Shown here: positions 40,597-49,926 of the stretch, piece by piece
Position numbering within the stretch: the stretch's first letter is position 1
How the letters are laid out: each line of letters opens with the position of its first letter
From: Rhodopseudomonas rhenobacensis
GTDB taxonomy: Bacteria > Pseudomonadota > Alphaproteobacteria > Rhizobiales > Xanthobacteraceae
NCBI RefSeq assembly: GCF_014203125.1
Contig: NZ_JACHIH010000006.1
Location: 62,001 to 126,000, forward strand
Length of the DNA: 64,000 bases
Reading direction: 5' to 3'
The notes under the pieces: generated by a model
The model's input: only the letters and a program-made list of their open reading frames with translations
The model's database searches: none
Told to the model about the DNA's origin: nothing
Translations under genes and position numbers: made by a program

Positions 40597-41067
40597 ATGG
40601 CCGCGTTCGCCACCCTTTCAGACGTTTTGGCGCGATATCCCTCCGAGGCGACTATCCTTGCAGCGGATGAAACCACGCGCCTGCGCGACGACAGCCGGAT
40701 CGAGGCCGCGCTCGACGACGGCACCGCCGAGGTCCGCGCCATCCTTGCGGCCCGGTACACCCGCGACGAACTCGACCGGATCGATGACGACAGCCGCGCG
40801 GCGCTGCGCATCTACACCACCGACATCGCGCTCTATCGCGTGGCGCTCTCATTCGGGCGCTCCAACGAGCGCGTCAAGGAGCGCTACGACGTAGCGATCG
40901 CGCGGCTGCAGGCGATCGCCAAGGGTTCGGCCGCGTTGACCTTCGACGGACCGGGCGGCGGCGGCAGCGGTGCTGCCGGGGAGCCGGCCGGCGCCGTCTC
41001 TCCGAATGAAGCGATCGTCGTCGCCAATGACCGCGTACTGACGCGCGATAGATTGCGGGGCTGGTGA
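40597..41067 (+). CDS. DUF1320 protein, head-tail connector-like (Mu gp36)
   Basis: A 156-residue protein of DUF1320. The N-terminal FATLSDVLARYPSEATILAA, the helical middle AALDDGTAEVRAILAARYTR, and ALRIYTTDIALYRVALSFGR with RYDVAIARLQAIAKG match the family. It fits a head-tail joining protein. The C-terminus has a Gly/Ala linker. It overlaps the next gene. Confidence 0.88.
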   Translation: MAAFATLSDVLARYPSEATILAADETTRLRDDSRIEAALDDGTAEVRAILAARYTRDELDRIDDDSRAALRIYTTDIALYRVALSFGRSNERVKERYDVAIARLQAIAKGSAALTFDGPGGGGSGAAGEPAGAVSPNEAIVVANDRVLTRDRLRGW

Positions 41068-41561
41068 TGGACGCCGGCATTCGCATCGACGTCGATATCT
41101 CGGACCTCACCAAGGCGCTCGCCGGGCTGTCGCACCTCGACAACCCGGACACCGAGCCGTTGATGTCGGACATCGGGGCGCGGCTGGAATTCTCGATGCG
41201 CGAGCGCATCACCACCACCAAGACGGCTCCGGACGGTTCCCCCTGGCCTGCGAATCTCGAAGGCACCTCGATCCTGATGCGGACCGGCGATCATATGTTG
41301 GGTTCGGTCGCCTGGACCGCCTCGGCGACCGAAGTCGAGGCCGGCCTGTCGTGGGAGTACGCGCACGTCCATCAGGACGGCATGACCATCAACGCCAAGA
41401 ACGCGCCATTTCTGTCGTTCGTCGTCGGCGGCAAACGGGTCAACAAGAAGAGCGTCACCATTCCGGCGCGGCCGGTGGTTGGTATCTCGGCCGAGGACGC
41501 CGAGAAAATTGACCGGCTCGCGACGAACTTCGTCGCCGGCCGGCTCGGCGGTGGCGAATGA
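41067..41561 (+). CDS. virion morphogenesis protein (Mu gpG-like)
   Basis: A 164-residue protein of the phage tail-completion/virion morphogenesis family. Conserved features are MSDIGARLEFSMRERITTTK, APDGSPWPANLEGTSILMRT and the C-terminal ARPVVGISAEDAEKIDRLA. A GTG directly precedes the ATG and overlaps the previous stop. Confidence 0.88.
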   Translation: MDAGIRIDVDISDLTKALAGLSHLDNPDTEPLMSDIGARLEFSMRERITTTKTAPDGSPWPANLEGTSILMRTGDHMLGSVAWTASATEVEAGLSWEYAHVHQDGMTINAKNAPFLSFVVGGKRVNKKSVTIPARPVVGISAEDAEKIDRLATNFVAGRLGGGE

Positions 41562-42142
41562 TCGCCCCGGCCACCATCCCGCAGCGGCTGGAGCGCGCCG
41601 CCCTGGTGCGGTTTCTCAACGCGGTGGAAGCGGCTTTGAAGCCGCTGTTTCCGGACGTCACCGTGCGCCAGCACCCGGGCCGGATTGACGTCTCGGACAT
41701 CATCGACAAGGACATTTTCAACCCGCCGATGATCGCGGTCAGCGCGTCGCGCTGGAAGCTGGACGGCGATCTCGACGGCTCCTGGAGTCTCGCGATCGAG
41801 CCAGTCGCCTACATCGTCACCGAGGACGCGGCCTTCGGCGGCAAGTTGGTTCGCCGGCAGGAGATCGCGCACGCGCTCTCGCAGGGGCTACTCGAAGTTC
41901 TCGGCGATCTCAACGCGCATCGCTGGGGCCTGCAATCGATCGGCTCGCCCAAGAAGGTGGAAGTCCGCCCGCTGTTCACCAGTGAGACGTTCGCCAAGGG
42001 GGCTGCCTACTACGTGGTGACCTGGGAACAGACGCTTTCCAACATCGGCGCGAGCCCGCTGGCCAGGCCGGTGATCGCCGAGCCGCAGTTCGTCGATTTC
42101 GACGGCGAGCCGATCGACGTCAGCGACGGGGCGCCGGTATGA
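41558..42142 (+). CDS. Mu gp37-like (DUF1834) protein
   Basis: A 194-residue protein matching DUF1834/gp37, a small protein of the connector region that precedes the baseplate genes in Mu-like phages. Segments such as RIDVSDIIDKDIFNPPMIAV and WSLAIEPVAYIVTEDA are visible. It is coupled to both neighbours by ATGA overlaps. Probably tail-terminator-like; this is inference. Confidence 0.78.
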   Translation: MIAPATIPQRLERAALVRFLNAVEAALKPLFPDVTVRQHPGRIDVSDIIDKDIFNPPMIAVSASRWKLDGDLDGSWSLAIEPVAYIVTEDAAFGGKLVRRQEIAHALSQGLLEVLGDLNAHRWGLQSIGSPKKVEVRPLFTSETFAKGAAYYVVTWEQTLSNIGASPLARPVIAEPQFVDFDGEPIDVSDGAPV

Positions 42143-42738
42143 GCATCACCGATCCGGGTGTCCGCGCCCTCAAACGCCATCTGCGCAATCTCGAAAAGCA
42201 GATCGTCGAAGTCGATCAGCGTGTCGCGCGCGTGGTCATGCACGGCAAGGTGAAAAAGGGCGGTGTTCGTAAACAGGGCGACGACTGGCAGGTGCAGCTC
42301 GAACTCGCCCGGGACGAGAACGATAAGCCGGTGGAGTCGCCGTGGGTCGCGGTGCAGCCGGTTGGTGCCGGCGCGCTCAAAATCAAGGTCAAGCCCGCCG
42401 AGGGTGAGCGCTTCACGCTGCTGTCACCCTCCGGCGTGATCGGCAGCGGCTCTCAGGCGATCCGCGCGCCGTTCGACGACGATCACCCGGCGCCGAAGGG
42501 CGACGAGGATCTCGTGCTCGAAGTCGGCAACGCGAAGCTCCTGATCAAGGACGGACAATTCAACATCAAAGTCGGCGACAGCGAAATCGAACTGACCGCC
42601 GCCGCGATCAACACCGTCTCCAAGAGTCAGCACCTGGTTGGCAAGGTGCACCTCGGGGTCGACGCCAAGAACCAAGAAGCCGGGCCGCTGGTCACCACCG
42701 AAGCCGGGCCAGCCAAGCAAACTTTCGCAAAAACATAG
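42139..42738 (+). CDS. baseplate spike protein V
   Basis: A 199-residue gpV-type baseplate spike. The N-terminal helix (LKRHLRNLEKQIVEVDQRVA) is followed by an OB-like domain (RVVMHGKVKKGGVRKQGDDW, PVGAGALKIKVKPAEGERFT, LLSPSGVIGSG) and a C-terminal beta-helix (NAKLLIKDGQFNIKVGDSEI). It forms the membrane-piercing needle at the tail tip. Confidence 0.88.
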   Translation: MSITDPGVRALKRHLRNLEKQIVEVDQRVARVVMHGKVKKGGVRKQGDDWQVQLELARDENDKPVESPWVAVQPVGAGALKIKVKPAEGERFTLLSPSGVIGSGSQAIRAPFDDDHPAPKGDEDLVLEVGNAKLLIKDGQFNIKVGDSEIELTAAAINTVSKSQHLVGKVHLGVDAKNQEAGPLVTTEAGPAKQTFAKT

Positions 42739-42747
42739 AGGGCAACA

Positions 42748-42966
42748 ATGAGCGACAAAAAGAGCTATCGCATCACCACCCGCCGGCCGATCGACGGGCG
42801 CATGCGCAAGGAAGGCGACATCGTCGCGCTGACCGACCGCGAGTATCAGGCCGAGGCCGGCTGGGGTGGCATCGAGCCTGTCAAGGCCGAGCTGGCGCCG
42901 GCGGCAGCGCCAGAAGCTCCGGAGACGAGCGAGACCGAAACCGCCACCGGCAAGAAGCGCAAGTAG
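42748..42966 (+). CDS. small baseplate-region protein
   Basis: A 72-residue protein (KKSYRITTRRPIDGRMRKEG...). The first half is a compact beta-rich unit and the second half is an acidic Ala/Pro/Glu tail ending GKKRK. No family is recognised. It is intercalated between V and W. Confidence 0.55.
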   Translation: MSDKKSYRITTRRPIDGRMRKEGDIVALTDREYQAEAGWGGIEPVKAELAPAAAPEAPETSETETATGKKRK

Positions 42967-42969
42967 GCG

Positions 42970-43386
42970 ATGGCGGAGCGCACCACCAGAACCGGGGTCG
43001 ACGCGCGCACCGGCCGCATTCTGCGCGGCAGGGCGCATGCCGAGCATTGCGTGGCGCGGATCCTCGCGACCCGCGTCGGCACGCGGGTGATGCGGCTCGA
43101 TCTCGGGGCCGACCTGGCGCCGCTGCGGGGTGAGAACCTGACGGCCGTCAACGTGCTGCGCGCCTATGCGGAGATGGTCACGGCTGTGCACAGCCAGGAG
43201 CCGGCGGTTCGGTTTTGCAATATCCAGCCCGAGCTGCTCGATGGCCGCAACGGCGCGATCGGCTTCATCTTCGGCTACAAGTTCTATCCCTACGGACACC
43301 TTGGCGATTACTCCGTCGAGGAAGACGCTGACTTTCGGGTGCCGGTGACGGCACTCGCGCGCGGCACCGCGGCGGTGTCGCCATGA
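42970..43386 (+). CDS. baseplate wedge protein W (gp25-like)
   Basis: A 138-residue gpW/gp25 family protein: GVDARTGRILRGRAHAEHCV, ARILATRVGTRVMRLDLGAD, then the typical YAEMVTAVHSQEPAVRF. It forms part of the baseplate wedge with J. ATGA overlap with the J gene. Confidence 0.88.
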   Translation: MAERTTRTGVDARTGRILRGRAHAEHCVARILATRVGTRVMRLDLGADLAPLRGENLTAVNVLRAYAEMVTAVHSQEPAVRFCNIQPELLDGRNGAIGFIFGYKFYPYGHLGDYSVEEDADFRVPVTALARGTAAVSP

Positions 43387-44321
43387 CGACGGCAGCCACT
43401 CTCGATCTGTCGCGCATCGGCGCGCCGACGCTGGTCAAGATTGACTACGAGGCGACGCTGCGCGTCCGCCTCTTGAGTTTCAAAGCGCGGTGGGATGCGG
43501 CGCGGCTGAAGGACCCGACGCTGCCGGCATTCGACTTGATCGATGCGGACGGCAACCCGCTGACGCAGTTCGACACCTCCATCGTGCTCGAGCAAGAGTT
43601 CGCGGACGGTGAGACGAAGATCGAGCAGACCATCAACGATCACGGCAACGCCCTGCGGCTCGCCACCGCAACCGGCGCTGACCTCGCCCATCTGGCGCTG
43701 ACCTATAAGGCCACTTCGCGTCTCATCTTGTCGCCAGCTACCGAGACTTCGGACGAACAACAGGAATCCGACGACGAGCTGCGCGCGCGCGCCCAGCTCT
43801 CCGACGAGGCGCGGCCGCTGTTCGGCCTCACCCCCGGCGGCTACGCCTGGCGGGTTCGCAAGCTGTTTGGCGACCGCGTCAAGGATGTTCGCCCGCTTCG
43901 CCGGCCTGGCGGTCATATCGATCTGATCATCCTCGCGCGCACCGGCGACGGCACGCCGGCGGAGACGCTGATCGGCGACATCCAGGGCGCCTTCGACGGC
44001 GAAGCCGGATCGCAGTCCACCGACATCGTCACCGTGCGGCCGGCGCGGATCGTGCCGGCGGCCGTCGCCGTGAAGCTCTGGGTTTCCAATGGGCCCGACC
44101 CGGCAGCTGCCGTCGCGCTGGCCACCACGGCGATCGCGGGCCTCGGCGCGGAGCGTCACAAGATCGGTGAGACGCTGCACGCCCAGGCGATCGGCGCCGT
44201 CGCCAAGTCCGGCGCGGTGCGCAAGGTCGACGTGCTTGGTCCGCTCGCCGATGTCGCCGGCGGCGACGATGGCGCGCCGTACATCTCGTCGATCGCCGTG
44301 AGCTGGGGGATCGACGGATGA
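43383..44321 (+). CDS. baseplate assembly protein J
   Basis: A 312-residue Baseplate_J family protein. Typical segments are GADLAHLALTYKATSRLILS, SDDELRARAQLSDEARPLFG, LTPGGYAWRVRKLF and DVRPLRRPGGHIDLIILART. A wedge component that contacts W and I. It overlaps the I gene as ATGA. Confidence 0.92.
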   Translation: MTTAATLDLSRIGAPTLVKIDYEATLRVRLLSFKARWDAARLKDPTLPAFDLIDADGNPLTQFDTSIVLEQEFADGETKIEQTINDHGNALRLATATGADLAHLALTYKATSRLILSPATETSDEQQESDDELRARAQLSDEARPLFGLTPGGYAWRVRKLFGDRVKDVRPLRRPGGHIDLIILARTGDGTPAETLIGDIQGAFDGEAGSQSTDIVTVRPARIVPAAVAVKLWVSNGPDPAAAVALATTAIAGLGAERHKIGETLHAQAIGAVAKSGAVRKVDVLGPLADVAGGDDGAPYISSIAVSWGIDG

Positions 44322-45571
44322 GCGCAGATTTTAACCCGATCCAGCCGACCATCGGCGACGCCGAGCGCGGCCATAGCCTGGTCAACGCCGAGCGCTGGCC
44401 TGTGCTGTTCGCCGAGGCCGCCAAGCTGCGTACGCTGTGGGACCCGTGGACATGCCCGGCCGACCAATTGCCGTTGCTGGCCTGGGCTTGGTCGGTCGAT
44501 TTCTGGCGGAGTGAATGGCCGGAGCATCGCAAGCGCCAGGTGATCGCCGAGTCGCCAGCGTATCACGAGGCCAAGACCACGGTCGCCGGCTATCGCATGG
44601 CGCTCGGCTATGTGGATGCCGAATTCGTCCGGGCGCGGCTGCCGCGCCACGCGTTCTTCGTCGGCGCCGCGCCGACCAAGGAGTCTCACGATCGCTGGCT
44701 CGCCGGCCTGCCGGAGATCCGCATCTACACGGCGGACTACCCGATCCGCTATCAGCCCGTGCCGTGCCTCGAGGCGGACGGAACGATCGTTCAACGCACG
44801 CTCAAAGGCCGCTTCATCGGCCGGCGTTTCGTCGTGCGATCCGCCGCCGCCGTGGTGCTCGGCCGCCGGCGGCCGGAGCTGCGCAAGGGCGGCACGGTCC
44901 AGCGCCTGGTGTTCGCCGGCGTGCGGATCGACGCCTCCGGCCGGCTGCTGTCCGACCCCGAACGGCTGGTCATTCCCGGACCGCGTCGCAACACCTTCCA
45001 GGTCGGCAAGCGGCTGCGCGGCCGCTTCGTTGCAGACGGTCGGCTCGCGAGCCAGCGCGTCATCCTACTGAGTTTCACCGCCGGCGGCGATCAGTTCATT
45101 CCGGCCGTGATGTCGCCGGGGCTGATGCCGCTCGACGCCACCCCGCGCAGGCTGTGGGAGCCGCAGCCTGGCGGCCGCGGCTGGTTCGTCGGCCGCAGCC
45201 TGAAAGGCCGCGGCATCCGGCCGAACCGCGCCGACGAACAGGCTTACTTGTCGATCCGTCTGGCCGATGGCAGCTCGGCCGTGCTCGGCCGGATGCGCAA
45301 CCGGATCGGCCGCACACGAATCCGCCGCGCGCGTTTCACCGCCACCGTGCTGGCGCATCTTGGGACCACGCCGAAGTCCGGATTTCCGCTCGGCCGCTAT
45401 CTGCGCGCCGGGCCCGAGCCCCGCGTGGTCGAAGTTCTCGACGCGCTCGCGGTCACGCAGGCCGCTCGCGACATCCTGTTTCTCGACATCAATTCCGTCC
45501 GGCCGATCACGTTCGGGGACCTTGCGAGGTTGCCTGACGATGTGCGGTACGGCGCTGTTCTCCGCCGCTGA
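44318..45571 (+). CDS. tail protein I with long C-terminal extension
   Basis: A 417-residue protein. The first about 150 residues are the P2/Mu tail protein I domain (LRTLWDPWTCPADQLPLLAW, SVDFWRSEWPEHRKRQVIAE). The remaining about 260 residues are an Arg-rich beta-repeat region (RTLKGRFIGRRFVVR, RTFQ-like RNTFQVGKRLRGRFVADG, WFVGRSLKGRGIRPNRAD). This is far longer than Mu or P2 gpI (about 180-200), so the extension may build a baseplate or adsorption structure. Confidence 0.85.
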   Translation: MSADFNPIQPTIGDAERGHSLVNAERWPVLFAEAAKLRTLWDPWTCPADQLPLLAWAWSVDFWRSEWPEHRKRQVIAESPAYHEAKTTVAGYRMALGYVDAEFVRARLPRHAFFVGAAPTKESHDRWLAGLPEIRIYTADYPIRYQPVPCLEADGTIVQRTLKGRFIGRRFVVRSAAAVVLGRRRPELRKGGTVQRLVFAGVRIDASGRLLSDPERLVIPGPRRNTFQVGKRLRGRFVADGRLASQRVILLSFTAGGDQFIPAVMSPGLMPLDATPRRLWEPQPGGRGWFVGRSLKGRGIRPNRADEQAYLSIRLADGSSAVLGRMRNRIGRTRIRRARFTATVLAHLGTTPKSGFPLGRYLRAGPEPRVVEVLDALAVTQAARDILFLDINSVRPITFGDLARLPDDVRYGAVLRR

Positions 45572-45581
45572 AAGGGCTGTC

Positions 45582-47900
45582 ATGTACAAGCGTACGATTT
45601 GGGATATCGACCAGGAAGGCACCGACGAGGATATGGAGCGGATCGGCCAATGGCCGCAGCAGGGCATCGCCCAGCTCACCGACGATCTCCTCGTCTCCGG
45701 CCGGATGTACAAGGGCTTTACGACGCTCGCCTCCGGCACCGCCGCGATCGAGGTGGCGCCCGGCCGCATCTATGATGGGGGCGCGATGTATGCGCTCGAA
45801 GCGGAGCTGTCGATGTCGGCCGCCGAGTTCGTGCCGATCACCGCCGGCCAGAAAGTGTACGTCACGCTGATCGGTCAAGGCCGCGAAGACGACGGCTATG
45901 TCGAGGCGCGCAACTACGAGCGCGAAGTGCCGCAGTCCGGCGGGGGCACCGCGATCCAGCAGGTGCCGCAGACCGGCGCCCGCGCCAAGGTTCGCAGCGC
46001 CATCCTGACGCTGTATCCCGGCGCGCCGTCGCTGATCCCGGTGAAGCCGTCGATTCCGCTCGGCACCGTGGCGATCGCCGACATTCTGGTCGGCACCGGC
46101 GGCATCGAAAGTATCGAGATGCGCACCGCCAATGAGGCGCCGGAGCTCGACGAACTGGCGACCAAATGCACCGGCCTCAGCGGGCGGCTCGATCTCGTCA
46201 ATCAGGAGATGGCCGGCCTGCGCAACGACATGGCAGCGCTCGCGCGGCAGATCAAAGGCGGCGTGTCACCCGAAACTTTCCGGGCGTCGCAGGGCGAAAT
46301 CGCCAAGATTAAGCAGGTGCTGGCGATTCCCGACACCGGCTCCCCGTTCTCGGCCGACAACTTCCTCGACGATAGCGAGAGCGACATCGCGAATGTCGAC
46401 TACAAGGCCCGCGTGCTTGAGGGCATCCGCTTCCCGGCGGCCAATCAGGACAAGAAGCCGCTGGCGCTTTACAACCCGAACGACGGCAACCTGATGCACG
46501 CCTCGGCTGGGCTGATCTGTCCGAAATACACCGTGATCGAGGGCATCAAGCTGGCCGATCGCGCCGGCACGATGCCGCTCGGCGGCACGGTGTATCAGAC
46601 GCTCGAACTGACCCAGATGCTGATGAGCCGTCAGGAGACGGCCTATGGTGATTACTTCGAGGCCTGCGAGAACTCGGAGTGGTGGCAGAGCGGCCAGTAC
46701 GATCCGGCCAAGGGCATCCTGCGCATCGGCAACGAGACCTATGAGATCTCCGGCACGGTCGGCAACTACGATTGGACCGGACACCAGATCAAGCGGCTCC
46801 GGAAGTTCTGGACCACCACCGTCAAGGAGCCCTACGACGTTTACGCGCCGGTCGCCCATACCATCCAGGGCGTCATCAAGGCGCAGAGCTGGCTGCAGTC
46901 GCAGGATCGCTGGTCGCCCGGCATGCGGCTGTATCTCGACAGCTGGTCCGCCGGCGCGGAAATCACCGTCACGGTGGTCGAATGTGGCGAGGACGGCCGG
47001 CCGCAGAAGGGCCGGATGCTCACGAAAACCACGCTGGCTGCGTCGCAGTTCAAGCGTTGGCCTGAGGCGACGCGGTTTCCGTTCGCGGTGCCGAGCTTCC
47101 GCCAATCCGGCAAGCAATACGCCTATCTGATCGCCACCACCGGCGACGTCACCGCCGTCTATGCCGAGGGGCAGAAATTCCTCAGCGGCAATCTGCTGGA
47201 GAGTACCGACGGCGGCAGCTTCTATGTCGGCGATCTCACCCGGGACCTCTGCCACGTGACCGAATATTGCAGCTTCGACCTGACGTCGCTCACGGTGCCG
47301 CTCCAAGGCGTCAATCTCGATGGCGGCATCCACAACCTCCGCATCCGCAACGCCGAGGTGGTTCCGAATAACTCATCGCGGCAGTTCCAGCTGCAGGTCG
47401 GCGGCGCCTGGCGCACGATCGAGGATCCGGCCGGGGAAGACACGCTGTTCGGCTCCGGTGTGACGGCCTACTACGACTTCCGCCTGGTGCTGAACGGCAA
47501 CCAGTGGGCGATGCCGATCCTCGACATGGGGGCCAGCGAGGTCGAGCTGTTCCGGGCCGACGATGACTTCTGCCACATCTCGTTGCCGCTGGTGTTAGGC
47601 ACCTCGCTTCAAACCGTGGTGATCTCGACGCCGGTCGGAGCCTGGGATCCGGCGCGCCACACCATCGCGGTGCGGCTGAGGCACGGCGCCGGCTTTGCCT
47701 CGCTCAAGACCCACACGGCGGTCGAGACCAAGCCGCTGATCGGCAAGAAGGGCGTGGTGCGAGCCGATGCATACGAGAAGATCTGGACCTTCTCGTTCGC
47801 CGGCGCACCGATCTCGACCTGCAAGGTCGACATCGTCGGCACCACCAATAATCCCCGCGTCACCTGGCACGTCGAGGGACGTGTCCAAACCACGGAGTAA
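45582..47900 (+). CDS. tail/fibre protein, DUF4815 type
   Basis: A 772-residue protein. The N-terminus YDQE-like MYKRTIWDIDQEGTDEDMER, the IYDGGAMYALEAELS region and the later VPIT, YVTLIG segments match DUF4815, a baseplate/fibre base domain. A coiled coil lies near 210-250 (GRLDLVNQEMAGLRNDMAAL), with receptor-like beta domains beyond. It starts 10 bases after gene I and is probably the proximal fibre or fibre-attachment protein. Confidence 0.8.
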   Translation: MYKRTIWDIDQEGTDEDMERIGQWPQQGIAQLTDDLLVSGRMYKGFTTLASGTAAIEVAPGRIYDGGAMYALEAELSMSAAEFVPITAGQKVYVTLIGQGREDDGYVEARNYEREVPQSGGGTAIQQVPQTGARAKVRSAILTLYPGAPSLIPVKPSIPLGTVAIADILVGTGGIESIEMRTANEAPELDELATKCTGLSGRLDLVNQEMAGLRNDMAALARQIKGGVSPETFRASQGEIAKIKQVLAIPDTGSPFSADNFLDDSESDIANVDYKARVLEGIRFPAANQDKKPLALYNPNDGNLMHASAGLICPKYTVIEGIKLADRAGTMPLGGTVYQTLELTQMLMSRQETAYGDYFEACENSEWWQSGQYDPAKGILRIGNETYEISGTVGNYDWTGHQIKRLRKFWTTTVKEPYDVYAPVAHTIQGVIKAQSWLQSQDRWSPGMRLYLDSWSAGAEITVTVVECGEDGRPQKGRMLTKTTLAASQFKRWPEATRFPFAVPSFRQSGKQYAYLIATTGDVTAVYAEGQKFLSGNLLESTDGGSFYVGDLTRDLCHVTEYCSFDLTSLTVPLQGVNLDGGIHNLRIRNAEVVPNNSSRQFQLQVGGAWRTIEDPAGEDTLFGSGVTAYYDFRLVLNGNQWAMPILDMGASEVELFRADDDFCHISLPLVLGTSLQTVVISTPVGAWDPARHTIAVRLRHGAGFASLKTHTAVETKPLIGKKGVVRADAYEKIWTFSFAGAPISTCKVDIVGTTNNPRVTWHVEGRVQTTE

Positions 47901-47906
47901 CCCGCT

Positions 47907-48113
47907 ATGGCCACCAAGAAGTCCACCGCTGACGTCGCCGCCACTCCGGAGATCATCGCCGACGCCTACTACGCCGTCGAGGTCTCAGCCCGGTTCAAGG
48001 CGTTCGGCGTCGGCTTCGGTCAGGCATCGCAAACGCAGGTCACCGGCGAGCTGCTGACGCGCCTGCTCGCATCCGAGCACGCCGCCGAGGTGGCCAGCTA
48101 CACGCCGGTTTAG
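47907..48113 (+). CDS. small fibre-region protein
   Basis: A 68-residue protein (MATKKSTADVAATPEIIADA...) with a short Ala/Val core, lying between the two fibre genes. Function unknown. It starts six bases after the DUF4815 gene. Confidence 0.5.
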   Translation: MATKKSTADVAATPEIIADAYYAVEVSARFKAFGVGFGQASQTQVTGELLTRLLASEHAAEVASYTPV

Positions 48114-48135
48114 GGCCGGCCCGGGAGACCATTGG

Positions 48136-49320
48136 ATGACGCGCAAATTCGAGACCGAGTACCGGGTCGGCAAGGCCGACGAGATCCTGAAGAAGGAAAA
48201 CAAATTCCGGCAGGATGTCGACATGCGGCTCGACGCCATCGAGCGCGCGGTTGCGGCGCTCGGCGGCGATGCCAATGTCCTGGTGGCTCGGGTGCTGCGC
48301 GTGATCGAACTGGAGATCTCGCCGCGCGCGGCCGAGATCGAGGCGCAGCTGAACGACTACCGCAGTGGTGTTCCGGCGGCGAGCGTCCAAGAAGAAACCA
48401 CCGGCCGGCAATTCCTCACGCCGGCCCGGCGCGCCGCGATCCTCGCCGATCTGCGCGGCGGCGTTGACGCCGATCACGACACGCTCGCCAAGCTGCTCGC
48501 GTATCTGATTGCGGTCGACGCTGCGAAAGCGCCGTCCGTCGATCCGGTGCTCGCCGGCACGCCGCGCGCGCCGACGGCGCCGCTCGGCACCAACTCGACG
48601 CAAATCGCCACGATGGCGGCGCTGTTGCAGATGCGGGCCGATCTGCTCAACTATCTGACCAACGGTGCCGGGCCGGCGCTCGATCAGTTCAACGAGATCG
48701 CGACGGCACTCGGTAACAATGCCAACCTCGCCGCGACGCTCAATGCCGCGATCGCCGGCAAGCAGCCGCTAGACACCGACCTAACGGCGATTGCGGGTCT
48801 TTCTACAACCACATTCGGCCGATCTCTGTTGACGCAGGCGGACGCGGCGGCGGCGCGCGGGACGTTGGGAGCACAGGCCGCACTTGGCTTCACTCCTGCC
48901 CAGCAGGGAACTGGCGTCGGACAGAACCCAAGCAGTATCGTCAAGATTGGCTGGGGCTCGGGCTCTGTTAGAGCGACGGTCGACTCCACCGACTTCGGCA
49001 AGGTATGGACCGACCATGATACTGTGGCGTCGTTTGGCACCAGCGGTTACCAGAAACTCCCCAGCGGATTAATTATCCAGTGGGGAACAATGGGCGGAAG
49101 CGATACGGCCAACAACTTTCCAATGGCCTTCCCTAATTTCTGCTTCTCCGTAGTTGCGTCGATCGGCAGCAACGTAGGGATTGAAGGCACACAATCACTT
49201 TCGATTGCGGTCGAAGGCATCAACCCTGTTGGGTTCACCGCCCGGGCAAGATACGTTAATAACGGTGGCGTCGTGGGATATGCGTCACAACCTGGGCGCT
49301 ATATAGCGATGGGATACTGA
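48136..49320 (+). CDS. tail fibre protein with receptor-binding tip
   Basis: A 394-residue fibre. The N-terminal helical stem (FETEYRVGKADEILKKENKF) leads to a shaft with the fibre motif TALGNNANLAATLNAAIAGK, QPLDTDLTAIAGLSTTTFG and LGAQAALGFTPAQQG. The C-terminal tip (SGYQKLPSGLIIQWGTMGGS ... FPMAFPNFCFSVVASIG ... YIAMGY) is the gp53-like receptor-binding domain. From about 48950 onward base composition becomes less GC-rich, which suggests tip exchange by recombination. Followed directly by a fibre-assembly gene. Confidence 0.88.
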   Translation: MTRKFETEYRVGKADEILKKENKFRQDVDMRLDAIERAVAALGGDANVLVARVLRVIELEISPRAAEIEAQLNDYRSGVPAASVQEETTGRQFLTPARRAAILADLRGGVDADHDTLAKLLAYLIAVDAAKAPSVDPVLAGTPRAPTAPLGTNSTQIATMAALLQMRADLLNYLTNGAGPALDQFNEIATALGNNANLAATLNAAIAGKQPLDTDLTAIAGLSTTTFGRSLLTQADAAAARGTLGAQAALGFTPAQQGTGVGQNPSSIVKIGWGSGSVRATVDSTDFGKVWTDHDTVASFGTSGYQKLPSGLIIQWGTMGGSDTANNFPMAFPNFCFSVVASIGSNVGIEGTQSLSIAVEGINPVGFTARARYVNNGGVVGYASQPGRYIAMGY

Positions 49321-49322
49321 TC

Positions 49323-49880
49323 ATGCATCTCTACGCAGTTTTCACGCCCGCCGGATTCCCGGCCGGATTTTACAGCGACGATATTCATGGCCCGCGGCTG
49401 ATCGACGGTCAGCCGAACCCGGACTGCAGGGTCCCGGCGGAGGCGGTCGAGATCACCGAGCCGCAGTGGCGGGACTTGCTGGCCCACCCCGGGCTCCGCC
49501 GGCTGGTGGACGGCGCCGTTGTGGACTACACGCCGCCGGAGCAGCCCATTGATCTGCCCGCCTACACGGCGGCTGTCCGCTGGGCCAAGGAGACCGGCGG
49601 CACGGCTTGGTCCGGCTGGCCGGTCGCTACCGACGATCGCAGCCAAGGCAAGATCCTGGCCGAGCTGACCGCCATCGACCGCGGCCAGCGCGCCGACCCG
49701 GACGGATGGAAGTTCGCCGACGGTGAGTTCCGGCTGGTCTCCAACGCCGATTTCGTCACCTTGGCGATGGCGGTGCGGGCGCATGTCAGAGCGTGCTTCG
49801 CCGCCGAGGCCAGCGTTCTCGCCGGCATCGCCGCCGGCTCCATCACCACCACGGCGCAGATCGACAACGCGTTCGGTTAA
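49323..49880 (+). CDS. fibre-associated DUF4376-like protein
   Basis: A 185-residue protein. The C-terminal part (SNADFVTLAMAVRAHVRACF, AGSITTTAQIDNAFG) matches DUF4376, common in proteins encoded just after fibre genes and thought to help fibre assembly. The N-terminal 90 residues are unfamiliar (DIHGPRLIDGQPNPDCRVPA). Directly follows the fibre gene with a 2-bp gap. Confidence 0.75.
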   Translation: MHLYAVFTPAGFPAGFYSDDIHGPRLIDGQPNPDCRVPAEAVEITEPQWRDLLAHPGLRRLVDGAVVDYTPPEQPIDLPAYTAAVRWAKETGGTAWSGWPVATDDRSQGKILAELTAIDRGQRADPDGWKFADGEFRLVSNADFVTLAMAVRAHVRACFAAEASVLAGIAAGSITTTAQIDNAFG

Positions 49881-49926
49881 CCGCACGCCTTTCCTGCCGC
49901 GACGCTTCTGCCGCCGGAACGAACGA

